From Desulfobulbaceae bacterium (lineage in GTDB: Bacteria > Desulfobacterota > Desulfobulbia > Desulfobulbales > Desulfocapsaceae): a stretch of DNA of 48,293 nucleotides. Each line of letters starts with the position of its first letter. Within the stretch, counting starts at the first letter, position 1. Positions 33,932 to 44,095 of this stretch are shown in pieces. The notes beneath the pieces are model-generated. The model was not told where the DNA came from. It made no database searches and saw only the letters and a list, made by a program, of their open reading frames with translations. The translations under genes and the position numbers were made by a program. The stretch is taken from NCBI GenBank assembly GCA_024227155.1, contig JAAELB010001029.1, positions 1 through 48,293 of the forward strand. The letters run 5' to 3'.

Positions 33932-34216
33932 ATGTTGAAAAAAGATTTAGTAGATAGAGTAAGTAGTGAGCTGTCCATGCAGAAACAGGATGTCAGCCTG
34001 GCGGTTGATATCATGCTGGACACTATGTCAAAGGCCCTCGTCGAAGACCGACGGATTGAGCTCAGAGGTTTCGGTAGCTTTTCAGTGAGAAGCAGAAAGC
34101 CTCGTTCCACCAAAAATCCACGAACCGGTAAAATCATGGAGATCCCCAACAGGAAAACCTTACATTTTACTATGAGCAAATCTCTGAAAGAAGCGTTGAT
34201 CAGCGAAACGGACTAA
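33932..34216 (+). CDS. ihfB: HU/IHF-family DNA-bending protein, IHF beta-like
   Basis: A 94-residue member of the bacterial histone-like family. The start MLKKDLVDRVSSELSMQKQD, the core RRIELRGFGSFSVRSRKPR and the arm NPRTGKIMEIPNRKTLHF hold the conserved Gly-Phe-Gly and Pro that bends DNA. The position after rpsA favours IHF beta over HU. The stop lies 17 bases inside the end of the convergent Sua5/YrdC gene. As IHF it would pair with an alpha subunit encoded elsewhere; a homodimeric role cannot be excluded. Confidence 0.85.
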   Translation: MLKKDLVDRVSSELSMQKQDVSLAVDIMLDTMSKALVEDRRIELRGFGSFSVRSRKPRSTKNPRTGKIMEIPNRKTLHFTMSKSLKEALISETD

Positions 34217-34811
34217 CGTCACCCTTACCCTCTCTCAGTATTTCAGGGTAATCGCTTGTGAGATCAATGACAGATGAGGGGTCCGGGTAGATGGTGCCCC
34301 CGTCAATGACGAGATCGATCCTGTTGCCGATGTACTGGTCGATTTCATAAGGGTCAGCGAGCGGTGACTCGTCGTCATCGAGTTCGACGCTGGTGTTGAC
34401 GATGGGATTTTCCAGGGTCTCAATAAGGAGCCTGCTGATCGGGTGGTCAACCACCCTGATACCAACGGTTTTCTGTTTTGTGGCCATCACCTTTGGTACC
34501 AGTTTAGTTCCAGGTAATACAAAGGTGTAGGGGCCGGGCAGATTCTTTTTCAGCAGTCTGTAGGCTGTGTTGGAGACGTGGGCATAACGACTGATATGGC
34601 TGAGATCTGAGCACATGAAAGAAAACGGTTTTTGTTTTGGCCTTTTTTTCAGCTGCATGAGTTGCTTGATTGCTTTTTGGTTAAAGAGATCGCATCCGAT
34701 ACCATAACCAGTGTCTGTTGGATAGCAGATCACTGAGCCACTTTTAAGAGACCTGACCGCTCTATCGATCAGCCGTTGTTGAGGGTTTGTAGAATTAATT
34801 TCGAGAAGCAT
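34200..34811 (-). CDS. Sua5/YciO/YrdC-family protein
   Basis: A 203-residue protein of the Sua5/YrdC fold. GSVICYPTDTGYGIGCD (about 25-41) and KRPKQKPFSFMC (about 56-67) form the nucleotide and bicarbonate site; LPGPYTFVLPG and VGIRVVDHP (about 90-123) are further signatures. True YrdC proteins make threonylcarbamoyl-AMP for tRNA t6A. The KxR(x)2 region is preserved as KKRPKQKP, and length is right for the YciO/YrdC group, which includes members of unclear activity. It is alone on the minus strand, and its 3' end overlaps ihfB by 17 bases, so the two transcripts are convergent. Confidence 0.85.
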   Translation of the reverse strand: MLLEINSTNPQQRLIDRAVRSLKSGSVICYPTDTGYGIGCDLFNQKAIKQLMQLKKRPKQKPFSFMCSDLSHISRYAHVSNTAYRLLKKNLPGPYTFVLPGTKLVPKVMATKQKTVGIRVVDHPISRLLIETLENPIVNTSVELDDDESPLADPYEIDQYIGNRIDLVIDGGTIYPDPSSVIDLTSDYPEILREGKGDVSPFR

Positions 34812-34879
34812 CAGACTTGCATTCCTTTGTCCGGCGAAGCAGGACCATTAAACAATTTGACTCAAAGATGAACAATAGT

Positions 34880-34914
34880 GGTACCGCAAAAATGAAAGTT
34901 TCATTTTCGGTACC
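34880..34914. promoter_or_regulatory. Hairpin between the Sua5/YrdC gene and guaB
   Basis: GGTACCGCAAAAATGAAA (34880-34897) pairs with TTTCATTTTCGGTACC (34899-34914) with a two-base bulge. It lies between divergent genes, about 140 bases upstream of guaB and 70 upstream of the minus-strand gene. It could be an operator or a leader hairpin. No purine riboswitch fold was recognised. Confidence 0.4.
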
Positions 34915-35051
34915 TTGCTATGATAAATTATACATTAAAGCATAACGTGAAATAAAAAAGTCTAAGTAACTTTCAGGTGTATAGCCTGTCGGTTGAACTA
35001 ACATACAAATAAAACAAGCTTTTTTACTTCGATCCCTGATAAGGAGGGAAC

Positions 35052-36521
35052 ATGTTACCAGATCATATAGAAACTGCACTCACATTTGATGATTTACTTC
35101 TCGTTCCATCTGCTTCAGAGGTTCTTCCTAACGAAGTTAGCCTCGAAACCAGGCTGACCGACACCATTTCTTTGAAGACCCCACTCCTCAGTTCTGCGAT
35201 GGATACAGTGACCGAATATCGCACCGCCATCGCTATGGCCCGTGAGGGAGGTGTTGGTATTATACATAAAAACATGACCATTGAGCAGCAGGTACTGATG
35301 GTGGAAAGGGTCAAAAAATCTGAATCCGGCATGATTATCGACCCGATTACAGTGACCCAAAATCAATCGGTTGCCGAAGTTCAAAAAATCATGAGCACCT
35401 ACAAGATTTCAGGTTTACCCGTTCTCCATGAAGGAAAACTTGTGGGTATTGTCACCAATCGCGATCTCCGCTTTGTCTCTGACGATGGGTTGCGCGTATC
35501 CGATGTTATGACCTCCAAAAATCTTGTCACAGCAAAAGCGGGTATAGACCTGGCGCATTCTAAAGCTCTACTCCATGAACATCGAATTGAAAAACTTCTT
35601 GTTGTAGATGATAACGGCGGTCTTACGGGCTTAATTACCATTAAAGATCTTGAGAAAATTAAAAAATACCCACTCGCCGCTAAGGATAAATTCGGCCGAC
35701 TGCTTGTAGGGGCCGCACTTGGAGTCGGTCCCAATATTGAGAGTCAGGCTGAAAAACTGCTCTCTGTTGGTGTCGATGTGGTTGCATTGGATTCTGCCCA
35801 TGGACACAGCAAAGGGGTGATGAACGCAGTGACCAGGATTAAGGAAGCATTTCCCGAGCTGTCCGTCATTGCAGGAAATGTTGCAACCGGAGAGGCAACA
35901 AGAGACTTAATTAAGGCTGGCGCTAACGCGGTGAAGGTTGGGATCGGCCCCGGATCTATATGTACCACAAGGATTGTTGCCGGTGTTGGTGTACCTCAAA
36001 TGACAGCGCTTAAAAACTGTGTTGCGGTTGGTAACGAGTTTAATGTGCCCATCATTGCAGATGGTGGGGTGAAGCATTCTGGTGATGTGGCAAAAGCAAT
36101 AGGTGCTGGTGCGAGTACTGTGATGCTCGGCTCACTCTTTGCTGGTACCGACGAAACCCCTGGAGAAACATTTCTTTTTCAGGGACGTACCTATAAGTCC
36201 TACCGTGGCATGGGCTCTCTTGGAGCAATGAGTGGTGCGGAAGGCTCTGCTGATCGTTATTTTCAGTCGGAAGTTGACAGTACCTCTAAGCTCGTTCCGG
36301 AAGGAATTGAAGGAAAAGTTCCGTATCGTGGGCCAATTTCAAGTGTACTCTACCAGCTCTTTGGTGGTCTTCGTTCCGGTATGGGGTACGTTGGTGCTGG
36401 AAGTATTCCGGAACTGCAAAAGAGGGCAAAATTCGTCAGGATATCCGCTGCCGGGCTCCGGGAATCCCATGTGCATGACGTGATTATTACCAAAGAAGCT
36501 CCAAATTATCGTACGGCATAA
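35052..36521 (+). CDS. guaB: IMP dehydrogenase
   Basis: A 489-residue enzyme that oxidises IMP to XMP with NAD+, the committed step of GMP synthesis. The TIM barrel is interrupted at about residues 95-205 by two CBS domains ([40 protein letters not shown]). The catalytic loop [15 protein letters not shown] has the active Cys304. [18 protein letters not shown] is the flap region. AAGGAGG precedes the ATG at 35052. It is followed by guaA after 91 bases that carry a family A repeat. Length and residues are normal for bacterial IMPDH. Confidence 0.97.
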   Translation: MLPDHIETALTFDDLLLVPSASEVLPNEVSLETRLTDTISLKTPLLSSAMDTVTEYRTAIAMAREGGVGIIHKNMTIEQQVLMVERVKKSESGMIIDPITVTQNQSVAEVQKIMSTYKISGLPVLHEGKLVGIVTNRDLRFVSDDGLRVSDVMTSKNLVTAKAGIDLAHSKALLHEHRIEKLLVVDDNGGLTGLITIKDLEKIKKYPLAAKDKFGRLLVGAALGVGPNIESQAEKLLSVGVDVVALDSAHGHSKGVMNAVTRIKEAFPELSVIAGNVATGEATRDLIKAGANAVKVGIGPGSICTTRIVAGVGVPQMTALKNCVAVGNEFNVPIIADGGVKHSGDVAKAIGAGASTVMLGSLFAGTDETPGETFLFQGRTYKSYRGMGSLGAMSGAEGSADRYFQSEVDSTSKLVPEGIEGKVPYRGPISSVLYQLFGGLRSGMGYVGAGSIPELQKRAKFVRISAAGLRESHVHDVIITKEAPNYRTA

Positions 36522-36561
36522 TGATTCTCAAACGATAAAATACCCTGTTGAATTGTAACAA

Positions 36562-36606
36562 CCTGACCCCGATAAACTGAAAATGAAACGGGGTAACTAC
36601 CTTATA
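36562..36606. repeat. Dispersed repeat family A, copy A6 (left part)
   Basis: CTGACCCCGATAAACTG, then ACGGGGTAACTACCTTATAG. It matches the CCCCG...CGGG core of the family and lies in the guaB-guaA gap, a few bases before the guaA start. Confidence 0.5.
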
Positions 36607-36612
36607 GATTAG

Positions 36613-38175
36613 ATGAGAGTGGCCATGGACATCCATAGTGAAAAAATAATCATCCTCGATTTCGGTTCGCAAACCACCCAACTTATAGCGCGGAGGGTAC
36701 GGGAGCAGAAGGTTTACAGTGAGATCCATCCGTTTTCCACTGATTTAGAGAAAATTAAGGAATTGAACGCTTCCGGCATTATTCTCTCCGGTGGCCCCTG
36801 TTCCGTATATGACGATGATGCCCCTTTGTCTGATCCAGGGATTTTTGAGCTTGGTATTCCTGTGCTCGGTATATGCTATGGAGCCCAGTTGATGCTGCAG
36901 CAACTCGGGGGCAAGGTGGAAAATGCCGAAAAACGAGAGTTTGGTAAGGCGGATCTTTCTGTCAGTTATACCGCCGGACTTTTTGCAGGTATTGAGACCG
37001 GCGGCGCCTCTCACCAGGTGTGGATGAGTCATGGGGACCGGGTTGAGGTTATCCCCGAAGGCTTTGAGGTCACAGCTACCAGTGACAATTCCCCCTACGC
37101 TGCCCTGCGACATGTGGACAAACCTTTTACTGCAGTTCAGTTCCACCCGGAGGTTGCCCATACCCTTATCGGTACCGATGTACTGAGAAACTTCATCTTT
37201 GGTATTTGTAACTGTAAGCCGGAGTGGACCATGCACTCTTTCATTGAACAGAATATTAACGGTATTCGCGCTCAGGTTGGCAGTGATAATGTCATTTGTG
37301 CCCTGTCTGGCGGGGTGGACAGCTCTGTTGTTGCGGCGATTATCCACAGGGCTATCGGGGATCAGCTGACCTGTATCTATGTCAACAATGGTCTGATGCG
37401 AACCGGAGAGAGTGAGTCGATACTCCGATTTTTTAAGGAAAAATCCAAGCTCAAGGTCATTGATGTTGATGCTGAAGAATTTTTCCTGGCAGAGCTTGCA
37501 GGGGTTAAAGATCCAGAGGTTAAGAGAAAGCGTATAGGCCTTGGTTTTATAACAATATTTGAAGAAGAGGCTAAAAAAATTGGGCAGGTAAACTATCTCG
37601 CCCAAGGGACCTTGTATCCCGATGTGATTGAATCTGTCAGCTTTAGAGGTGAGGCGCCAATAAAGTCCCATCATAATGTTGGTGGTCTGCCGGAAATAAT
37701 GAAACTTGACCTTATTGAGCCGCTCCGTGAGCTGTTTAAGGATGAGGTGCGTGAACTCGGACTTGAACTCGGTCTTCCCGAGGAAGCGATCTATCGCCAG
37801 CCATTTCCAGGACCGGGGCTTGGGATTCGAATCATGGGTGAGGTCACAGAAGAGAGGCTTCGAATCTTGCGACAGTCCGATGTGATTGTTTTAGATGAAA
37901 TGCGCAAGGCGGGCTGGTACCGAAAAGTGTGGCAATCTTTTGCTGTGCTTTTACCCATTCAGACCGTTGGAGTAATGGGAGATGGTCGTACCTATGAGCA
38001 TGTAATTGCAATCCGTTCAGTGGATTCAAGAGACGCAATGACCGCTGACTGGTCCAAGATCCCCTACGAAATACTTGGTGAAATTTCCAGTCGAATCATC
38101 AATGAAGTTCGAGGGGTGAACAGGGTGGTTTATGATATTTCTTCAAAACCACCTGCAACAATTGAATGGGAATAG
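36613..38175 (+). CDS. guaA: GMP synthase (glutamine-hydrolysing)
   Basis: A 520-residue enzyme that makes GMP from XMP, ATP and glutamine. The N-terminal class I glutaminase has Cys88 in GICYGAQLML, and the His and Glu of the triad in FHPEVAH. The ATP-pyrophosphatase part shows LSGGVDSSVVA (about 232-242), and the C-terminal dimerisation domain ends SKPPATIEWE. An alternative start at the ATG at 36625 (MDIHSEK) would remove four residues and is as plausible. It follows guaB directly, and its 3' end is close to the NYN-protein gene. Confidence 0.97.
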   Translation: MRVAMDIHSEKIIILDFGSQTTQLIARRVREQKVYSEIHPFSTDLEKIKELNASGIILSGGPCSVYDDDAPLSDPGIFELGIPVLGICYGAQLMLQQLGGKVENAEKREFGKADLSVSYTAGLFAGIETGGASHQVWMSHGDRVEVIPEGFEVTATSDNSPYAALRHVDKPFTAVQFHPEVAHTLIGTDVLRNFIFGICNCKPEWTMHSFIEQNINGIRAQVGSDNVICALSGGVDSSVVAAIIHRAIGDQLTCIYVNNGLMRTGESESILRFFKEKSKLKVIDVDAEEFFLAELAGVKDPEVKRKRIGLGFITIFEEEAKKIGQVNYLAQGTLYPDVIESVSFRGEAPIKSHHNVGGLPEIMKLDLIEPLRELFKDEVRELGLELGLPEEAIYRQPFPGPGLGIRIMGEVTEERLRILRQSDVIVLDEMRKAGWYRKVWQSFAVLLPIQTVGVMGDGRTYEHVIAIRSVDSRDAMTADWSKIPYEILGEISSRIINEVRGVNRVVYDISSKPPATIEWE

Positions 38176-38194
38176 TCCATCAGGTGCGCGAGTT

Positions 38195-38959
38195 ATGTTG
38201 AAAACCGGAATTTACGTTGACGCAGAAAATATCAGGATGTGTGGCGGCTATGGTATGCGCTATGATGTCCTGGTGGATCTTGCCAGTGCTGGCAACTCGA
38301 CTCTGCTACGGGCTAACTCCTATCTTGCTGAAGATAGGGAGAGGACCAAGGATGATGCTGACTACAGGCAAAAACTGTATCGGTATCACGATGTGATCCG
38401 CCAGTGTGGTTTTAAGGTAATTAAAAAATTTGTAAAACATTTCGTTGATGACGAAGGGATTCTGACGACCAAGGCCAATGCCGACATGGACCTTGCCATC
38501 GACGCGCTGCTACAGGCAAGAAACCTTGATAAAGTAATTCTTCTCACCGGGGACGGGGATTTTATCCGTCTGGTGCTTGCTCTACAGAATATGGGATGTC
38601 GGGTTGAGATTATCGGTTTTGACCATGTCAGTCATGAGCTTAAAGAGGCTGCTGACTCCTTTCTGTCCGGTTTTCTTATACCGGGGCTTTTACCCATTCC
38701 CTCAAAAAACGGTCAGGAAAGATTTAGGGGGATCCCTATCAACTATAACCCCGACCGGGGTTTTGGTTTTATGCGCTACTATTCTTTGAGTGGTGATGGG
38801 CTGGTGGCTGAGTCTGTGTTTTTTCACTGCTCCAAGGCGCCCGATGTTAACGATTCCCTGTTTCTAGATTCTTCAAATATCTTTGAATTTACCATAGTTA
38901 CAAACCCGGATAACGACAGCAGAACAGAGGCCTGGGATATCCAGGCCCTTGATGAATAG
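38195..38959 (+). CDS. NYN-domain (PIN-like) protein with C-terminal cold-shock-like domain
   Basis: A 254-residue protein. The NYN domain (about 3-160) carries the conserved acidic residues: GIYVDAENIRM (Asp near residue 8), KANADMDLAIDALL (about 93-106) and ILLTGDGDFIRLV (about 118-130), matching the metal-dependent nuclease fold of the LabA/DUF88 group. Residues 180-250 hold NPDRGFGFMRYYSLSGDG and SVFFHCS, which resemble the RNP motifs of cold-shock/S1 folds. A nuclease-like domain plus an RNA-binding fold suggests RNA processing. The start at 38195 lies 19 bases after guaA; earlier in-frame starts inside guaA are rejected. Target RNA unknown. Confidence 0.75.
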   Translation: MLKTGIYVDAENIRMCGGYGMRYDVLVDLASAGNSTLLRANSYLAEDRERTKDDADYRQKLYRYHDVIRQCGFKVIKKFVKHFVDDEGILTTKANADMDLAIDALLQARNLDKVILLTGDGDFIRLVLALQNMGCRVEIIGFDHVSHELKEAADSFLSGFLIPGLLPIPSKNGQERFRGIPINYNPDRGFGFMRYYSLSGDGLVAESVFFHCSKAPDVNDSLFLDSSNIFEFTIVTNPDNDSRTEAWDIQALDE

Positions 38960-39009
38960 TAGTCTTGTCGGATGTGATATGTTCAAATAACAGACTAGCG
39001 GGGCCGTGG

Positions 39010-40026
39010 ATGGCTAATGGGAAGACGACAATTCTCGTTGCAGATGTTGGTGGAACAAAAAGTGATCTGGCTATTTTTGCAGCGGGGGGCTATCGCCAAC
39101 CCTTGTTTCAAAAGCGTTATAAAAATGACGATTTCACTGAAGTCAATCATGTCATAGAGCGCTTTTTATCCGAATGCCAATACCGGCCGGAGGTAGCTTG
39201 TCTGGCACTGGCAGGAGTGGTTCGCGGAACTATTTGTACCATGACCAATCTCCCTTGGGAGATTGACTCTGAGAAGCTCGAAAAAATATTTGGACTTAGA
39301 AAAGCACTATTAATTAATGATTTGACCGCGATCAGTAGTTCTGTTGATTGTTTGCAAGGGGAGGACCTTTTCACCCTGCAGCAAGGTGGCAGCGGAGGTG
39401 ATATTTGCGGCATTGTAGCTCCGGGGACAGGGCTTGGGGAAGGACTGCTTGTTCGTTTCGGGGACAAGAGCCTGGCTTGCGGATCAGAAGGAGGCCATGT
39501 CGACTTTGCCCCCATTGACCGGGAACAACTTCAGCTGCTAACCTGGATGCAGCAAAAAGAGATGCCGGTCTGTTATGAGATGCTTATCGCTGGTCCAGGA
39601 TTGCAAAATCTTTATAGTTTTTGTACGGATAGTCTTGGAATTGCAGAGAGTAGCACAGTAAAAGAAAAACTGTCCGGGGTTTTAGATAAAACTCCTATAA
39701 TTATTGAAGGTGCGTTGCAGGCGGAACCGTGTGCTGCATGTGCCAAATCAGTTGAGCTATTTCTGTCGATTCTTGGTAGCGAAGCCGGCAATCTGGCCCT
39801 GAAGCTTTATGCAAAGGGAGGTATTTATCTGGGAGGGGGGATTCTTCCCCGCCTTGTACACCGTGTGTCCTTTGATGGTTTTCTGCAATCCTTTCATTCT
39901 AAAGGCAAAATGTCCCGGCTTATGGAGGACTTTCCCATTCATCTCATCATGAGAACAGATGTTGCCCTGCTAGGTGGAGCCAACTATGCGCGCCACGCAC
40001 TAAAGGAGTATCTCTCAGGTGGTTAG
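39010..40026 (+). CDS. glk: Glucokinase
   Basis: A 338-residue sugar kinase of the ROK-unrelated bacterial Glk family. ADVGGTKSDLAIF (about 11-23) is the phosphate-1 loop, LLINDLTAIS (about 97-106) carries the catalytic Asp, and VAPGTGLGEGLL plus GSEGGHVDFAP are diagnostic for Glk. It phosphorylates glucose with ATP. The ATG at 39010 has a weak ribosome-binding site; an in-frame TTG 15 codons earlier is possible. The end overlaps the next kinase gene by eight bases. The pair suggests a small sugar-phosphorylation operon. Confidence 0.88.
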   Translation: MANGKTTILVADVGGTKSDLAIFAAGGYRQPLFQKRYKNDDFTEVNHVIERFLSECQYRPEVACLALAGVVRGTICTMTNLPWEIDSEKLEKIFGLRKALLINDLTAISSSVDCLQGEDLFTLQQGGSGGDICGIVAPGTGLGEGLLVRFGDKSLACGSEGGHVDFAPIDREQLQLLTWMQQKEMPVCYEMLIAGPGLQNLYSFCTDSLGIAESSTVKEKLSGVLDKTPIIIEGALQAEPCAACAKSVELFLSILGSEAGNLALKLYAKGGIYLGGGILPRLVHRVSFDGFLQSFHSKGKMSRLMEDFPIHLIMRTDVALLGGANYARHALKEYLSGG

Positions 40027-41131
40027 TTCCGGGGAGTTGGAACATGTCCTTGCGGCATTTGGGGTTGATGTACAAGATGTAAAAGTGAACAGGCTTGGCA
40101 AGGGCAATATCAACGATACCTATCTGGTTAATGGAGATTTTGTCTCTTTTGTACTCCAGAGAATGAATGGCGAGGTTTTTGATAATCCTCTGGGGGTCAT
40201 TGAAAATTTTTCTCTTATTACAAATCACCTCATAAATAAATCCTCGCAGAGAGATAGTTTTTTAAAGGTTGCTGACCCGGTACCAACAAAAGGTGGAGCG
40301 CATTATTTCGTCGATAGCTATGGTTGGTATTGGCGAGCTCAAAACTATATTGCCCATCATCCCTTAGAGAAGCTGCCTACACAACACCAGGCCTATTCGG
40401 TGGGACTGGTATTAGCCCAGTTTCATCTGCTGCTATCTGATCTGGTTATGGATGGCCTTCAGGATCCTTTGCCGGGGTTTCATAATTTACCCCAATACTT
40501 GAATGATTTTGATACGGTTTTTAGCCGTCATAATCTGCAGCAAAATAGCGATGTTTTGCTTTGTCTACAGTGCATAGACCACTTTCGGGGAATGGCAACT
40601 CTCCTGGAAGATGCTAAACGTGACGGAATCCTCAAGGTTCAGCCCATTCACGGCGATCCGAAAACGGATAATTTTATTTTTTCAGAAGATGGCATTGCCT
40701 GCGGGCTCTTTGATCTTGATACGGTGGGTGGGGGACTGGTTCACTATGATATCGGAGACTGTTTGCGCTCCTGTTGTAATAGTGGCGGTGAACAAGGAGA
40801 GGGTGCTGCAAACCCACGTTTTGACCTGGACATTTGTGCGACCATTTTAGCCGGTTATTTAAGCAGGTCTACTGCATTTTTGGGTAAGACTGAGTGCGGC
40901 TATATCTATTACAGTATTCTTCTGATCACTTTTGAATTGGGGGTACGGTTTTTCACAGATCATATTCGGGGGAATCTCTATTTCAAAGTGGCAGAGAATG
41001 GCGATAATTTAAGGCGAGCAGTGACCCAGTTTCGTTTGGTTGAAGATATTGCGATGAAGGAAATAGAGATCAAGAAGCTGGTGGAGGAATGCTATAGAGG
41101 GGAAGTTGCAGCCCCGACAAAATGGTCATGA
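40019..41131 (+). CDS. NahK-like (aminoglycoside-phosphotransferase-fold) sugar kinase
   Basis: A 370-residue protein of the phosphotransferase enzyme family. The catalytic loop is PIHGDPKTDNFIF (about 216-228) and the metal-binding region GLFDLDTVGGGLVHYDIGD (about 235-253), in which DLDTV resembles the IDLDTVMPG of N-acetylhexosamine 1-kinases rather than the DFD/DWE of antibiotic kinases. An N-terminal LGKGNINDTYLV (about 26-37) is the nucleotide loop. It starts at a GTG overlapping glk, with AAGGAG at 40003-40008. It is likely a sugar-1-kinase using GlcNAc or a related hexose. The sugar cannot be told. Confidence 0.7.
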   Translation: MVSSGELEHVLAAFGVDVQDVKVNRLGKGNINDTYLVNGDFVSFVLQRMNGEVFDNPLGVIENFSLITNHLINKSSQRDSFLKVADPVPTKGGAHYFVDSYGWYWRAQNYIAHHPLEKLPTQHQAYSVGLVLAQFHLLLSDLVMDGLQDPLPGFHNLPQYLNDFDTVFSRHNLQQNSDVLLCLQCIDHFRGMATLLEDAKRDGILKVQPIHGDPKTDNFIFSEDGIACGLFDLDTVGGGLVHYDIGDCLRSCCNSGGEQGEGAANPRFDLDICATILAGYLSRSTAFLGKTECGYIYYSILLITFELGVRFFTDHIRGNLYFKVAENGDNLRRAVTQFRLVEDIAMKEIEIKKLVEECYRGEVAAPTKWS

Positions 41132-41152
41132 GAAATCAGGTTTACCCAACTT

Positions 41153-42520
41153 CTAACTATTCAAATTTTCCAGCGAATAAATATATTTACCAATAGTATC
41201 GGCAAGGTGGGGCTGGAGGTTTTCAAATTCAACTCCGACAAGGGTCTCGTTTTCTCCTGTTTTAATGTTTCGTACCCTGCCATTGATTTTTTGTTCCTCT
41301 TTAATCCCCGGTAACAGGCAGCGGAGCAGTACTGGGCTGTTGATATTTATTTGCGGTAGCTCACTCTCTGTTCTATGTTTAATCTGACAGAGACTGCCTG
41401 TGGTGCTCAGGTCGATCAATGCACCATAGATCTCTTTTTCCGCTTCCAGGTGGAAGGTCGAAGGAACAAAAATTGATGAACGTTTGCTTTTGCGAAGTTC
41501 GTGGTAATGAATGACCCCCGGATATTCGAAAATAAGCAATGGGGATGGGGCGTCGACACATTTGAGCAGTTGGGATTTAAACATCCATGCCCGGCCCTTA
41601 TCTATGTATTTAACAATAATCCGTTCAGGACTGCCAACCAGCAGTTCGAACTCCGAGAAGGGTTCGGGGTTGCTGACTAAAATACACTGTTCCGGGATCA
41701 TTCCAACCACCGCCGCTTCTACAAGTGAATCCAATCCTGGGAACTTAAGCTTTACTGTTGAGCCGATTCCAAGTGGAATGGGTTTGCCCAGTGTTGACAA
41801 ATGCCGGAGAGGAAGCTGGTGTTTCTGGCCATACCTCTCATTGTTGTCCAGTGCTTCCTGAGCCGATTTGAGCTGAAAGGCCTCCATGATTATGGAAATC
41901 AGTGGTTTTTTTATCTGTAGCTTTCTCTGGCCATTAAAATGACGCAGTTTGACCAGTGTTTCTTTCCAGGAGAGTATCAGCTGGGCGGCTTTTTCTCCTT
42001 TGAAGTTTTTGGTTTCTGCATCCACCAGGGTTCCATTTTTGATATAGAGAAATCCCATATCATTTTTTCTGCGAACCTCAAGGGTACAGGTTTTATTTTC
42101 ACTTTCCAGCATCTGTAGAAAACTGTGTATAGGAATACCTTTCACAGTGCCACGTGCTTCGACTTCAAGGAGTTCTTCTGCGTGGTGCAGTAGTTGTCTC
42201 TCGTCTACTGGTTTGATGAGACAATGACTGGCTCCTTTCTTCAGGATCTCTTCCTCTCTCAGGGAGTGTGGATCTGAAAGTGTGATGCAGGGTACATAGG
42301 GAAAGCTTTTGGTAAGTATAGAAAAATTTTTCAGGGAGTTTGTTTTTGAGAGAGTGAGGTCACTGATGACCAGATCAACCTGCCGCTCTGTTAGAATTGC
42401 CATGGCAGCATGTTCATCGGTCGCGCTGAGGATGGTGATATTTTTTTTCCAGCGCTTGAAAAGGGTGGCTAGCACCTCCAGTTCCTGAGATTTGTTTTCA
42501 ATAATGATGATAGTTTTCAT
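41153..42520 (-). CDS. Receiver-PATAN-PilZ multidomain regulator
   Basis: A 455-residue protein. Residues 1-125 form a receiver (IIIIEN start; acceptor Asp54 in LVISDLTLS; Lys in LIKPVDE). The acidic pair is Glu8-Asn9, unlike the usual Asp-Asp. Residues of about 128-215 look like a PATAN/DUF4388 domain (GIPIHSFLQMLESENKTCTL, then GFLYIKNGTLVDAETKN). The C-terminal half contains a YcgR-like N part and a PilZ domain with an RKSKRSS motif (about 343-349) and ALIDLSTTGSLCQI (about 370-383), which fit the RxxxR and D/NxSxxG c-di-GMP-binding signature. It would join phosphorelay and c-di-GMP signals. It stands alone, divergent from tgt. Confidence 0.78.
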   Translation of the reverse strand: MKTIIIIENKSQELEVLATLFKRWKKNITILSATDEHAAMAILTERQVDLVISDLTLSKTNSLKNFSILTKSFPYVPCITLSDPHSLREEEILKKGASHCLIKPVDERQLLHHAEELLEVEARGTVKGIPIHSFLQMLESENKTCTLEVRRKNDMGFLYIKNGTLVDAETKNFKGEKAAQLILSWKETLVKLRHFNGQRKLQIKKPLISIIMEAFQLKSAQEALDNNERYGQKHQLPLRHLSTLGKPIPLGIGSTVKLKFPGLDSLVEAAVVGMIPEQCILVSNPEPFSEFELLVGSPERIIVKYIDKGRAWMFKSQLLKCVDAPSPLLIFEYPGVIHYHELRKSKRSSIFVPSTFHLEAEKEIYGALIDLSTTGSLCQIKHRTESELPQININSPVLLRCLLPGIKEEQKINGRVRNIKTGENETLVGVEFENLQPHLADTIGKYIYSLENLNS

Positions 42521-42822
42521 CTCTAATAAAGCTCATGGAGAGGGAGTTTGAAGAAAGGATTTCTACGGTTTGTATCTCCTCACAGTATGCAGTAAAATGA
42601 TGGAAAAGCAAAGGGATTCTGTGTAGATCAAAGTCTTTTGTAGAATTTACCCGGATTCCTAATCCCTGCACTAATATATCAAAACAGAGGCCGGAGACAC
42701 TAGAACCATTGCAAATTATGGTTGTGGATGATATGACCCAACATGGATTTTGCACGCATGAAACGAATTTTACAAGTCTTTTCCTGTTGCTGAACAGCAG
42801 CAGTTTTCTTACGTATATAGAA
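42521..42822. other. Gene-free part of the divergent region upstream of tgt
   Basis: No gene, RNA or strong terminator could be supported. A 152-codon minus-strand frame (42498-42956) runs through it and into tgt but has no ribosome-binding site and no recognisable content. The promoter of the PilZ-protein gene should be at its left side. Confidence 0.4.
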
Positions 42823-42875
42823 CCAGTCCCGGTAGACGGGACATTATGAACATAAACAATCTGTAAGGCACTAAG
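42823..42875. repeat. Dispersed repeat family A, copy A7 (short form)
   Basis: CAGTCCCGGTAGACGGGAC is a hairpin like the CCCGTAAACGGG core of the family, and TGTAAGGCACTAAG is the usual right end. The middle is shortened. It ends 11 bases before the tgt start. Confidence 0.55.
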
Positions 42876-42882
42876 AGTATAA

Positions 42883-44004
<1,122 letters not shown>

Positions 44005-44095
44005 TTACCATGCTCACAGTTTATGGTCATCAATGTAAATAAGCTTGTTATAGCTGAAGTTTACATAATTACGTCACTTTTTTGGAGGAACTCTA

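Noticed and set aside
36745-37674. 309-codon minus-strand frame across guaA
   Set aside because: Lies opposite strongly conserved guaA motifs; its sequence shows no family features.
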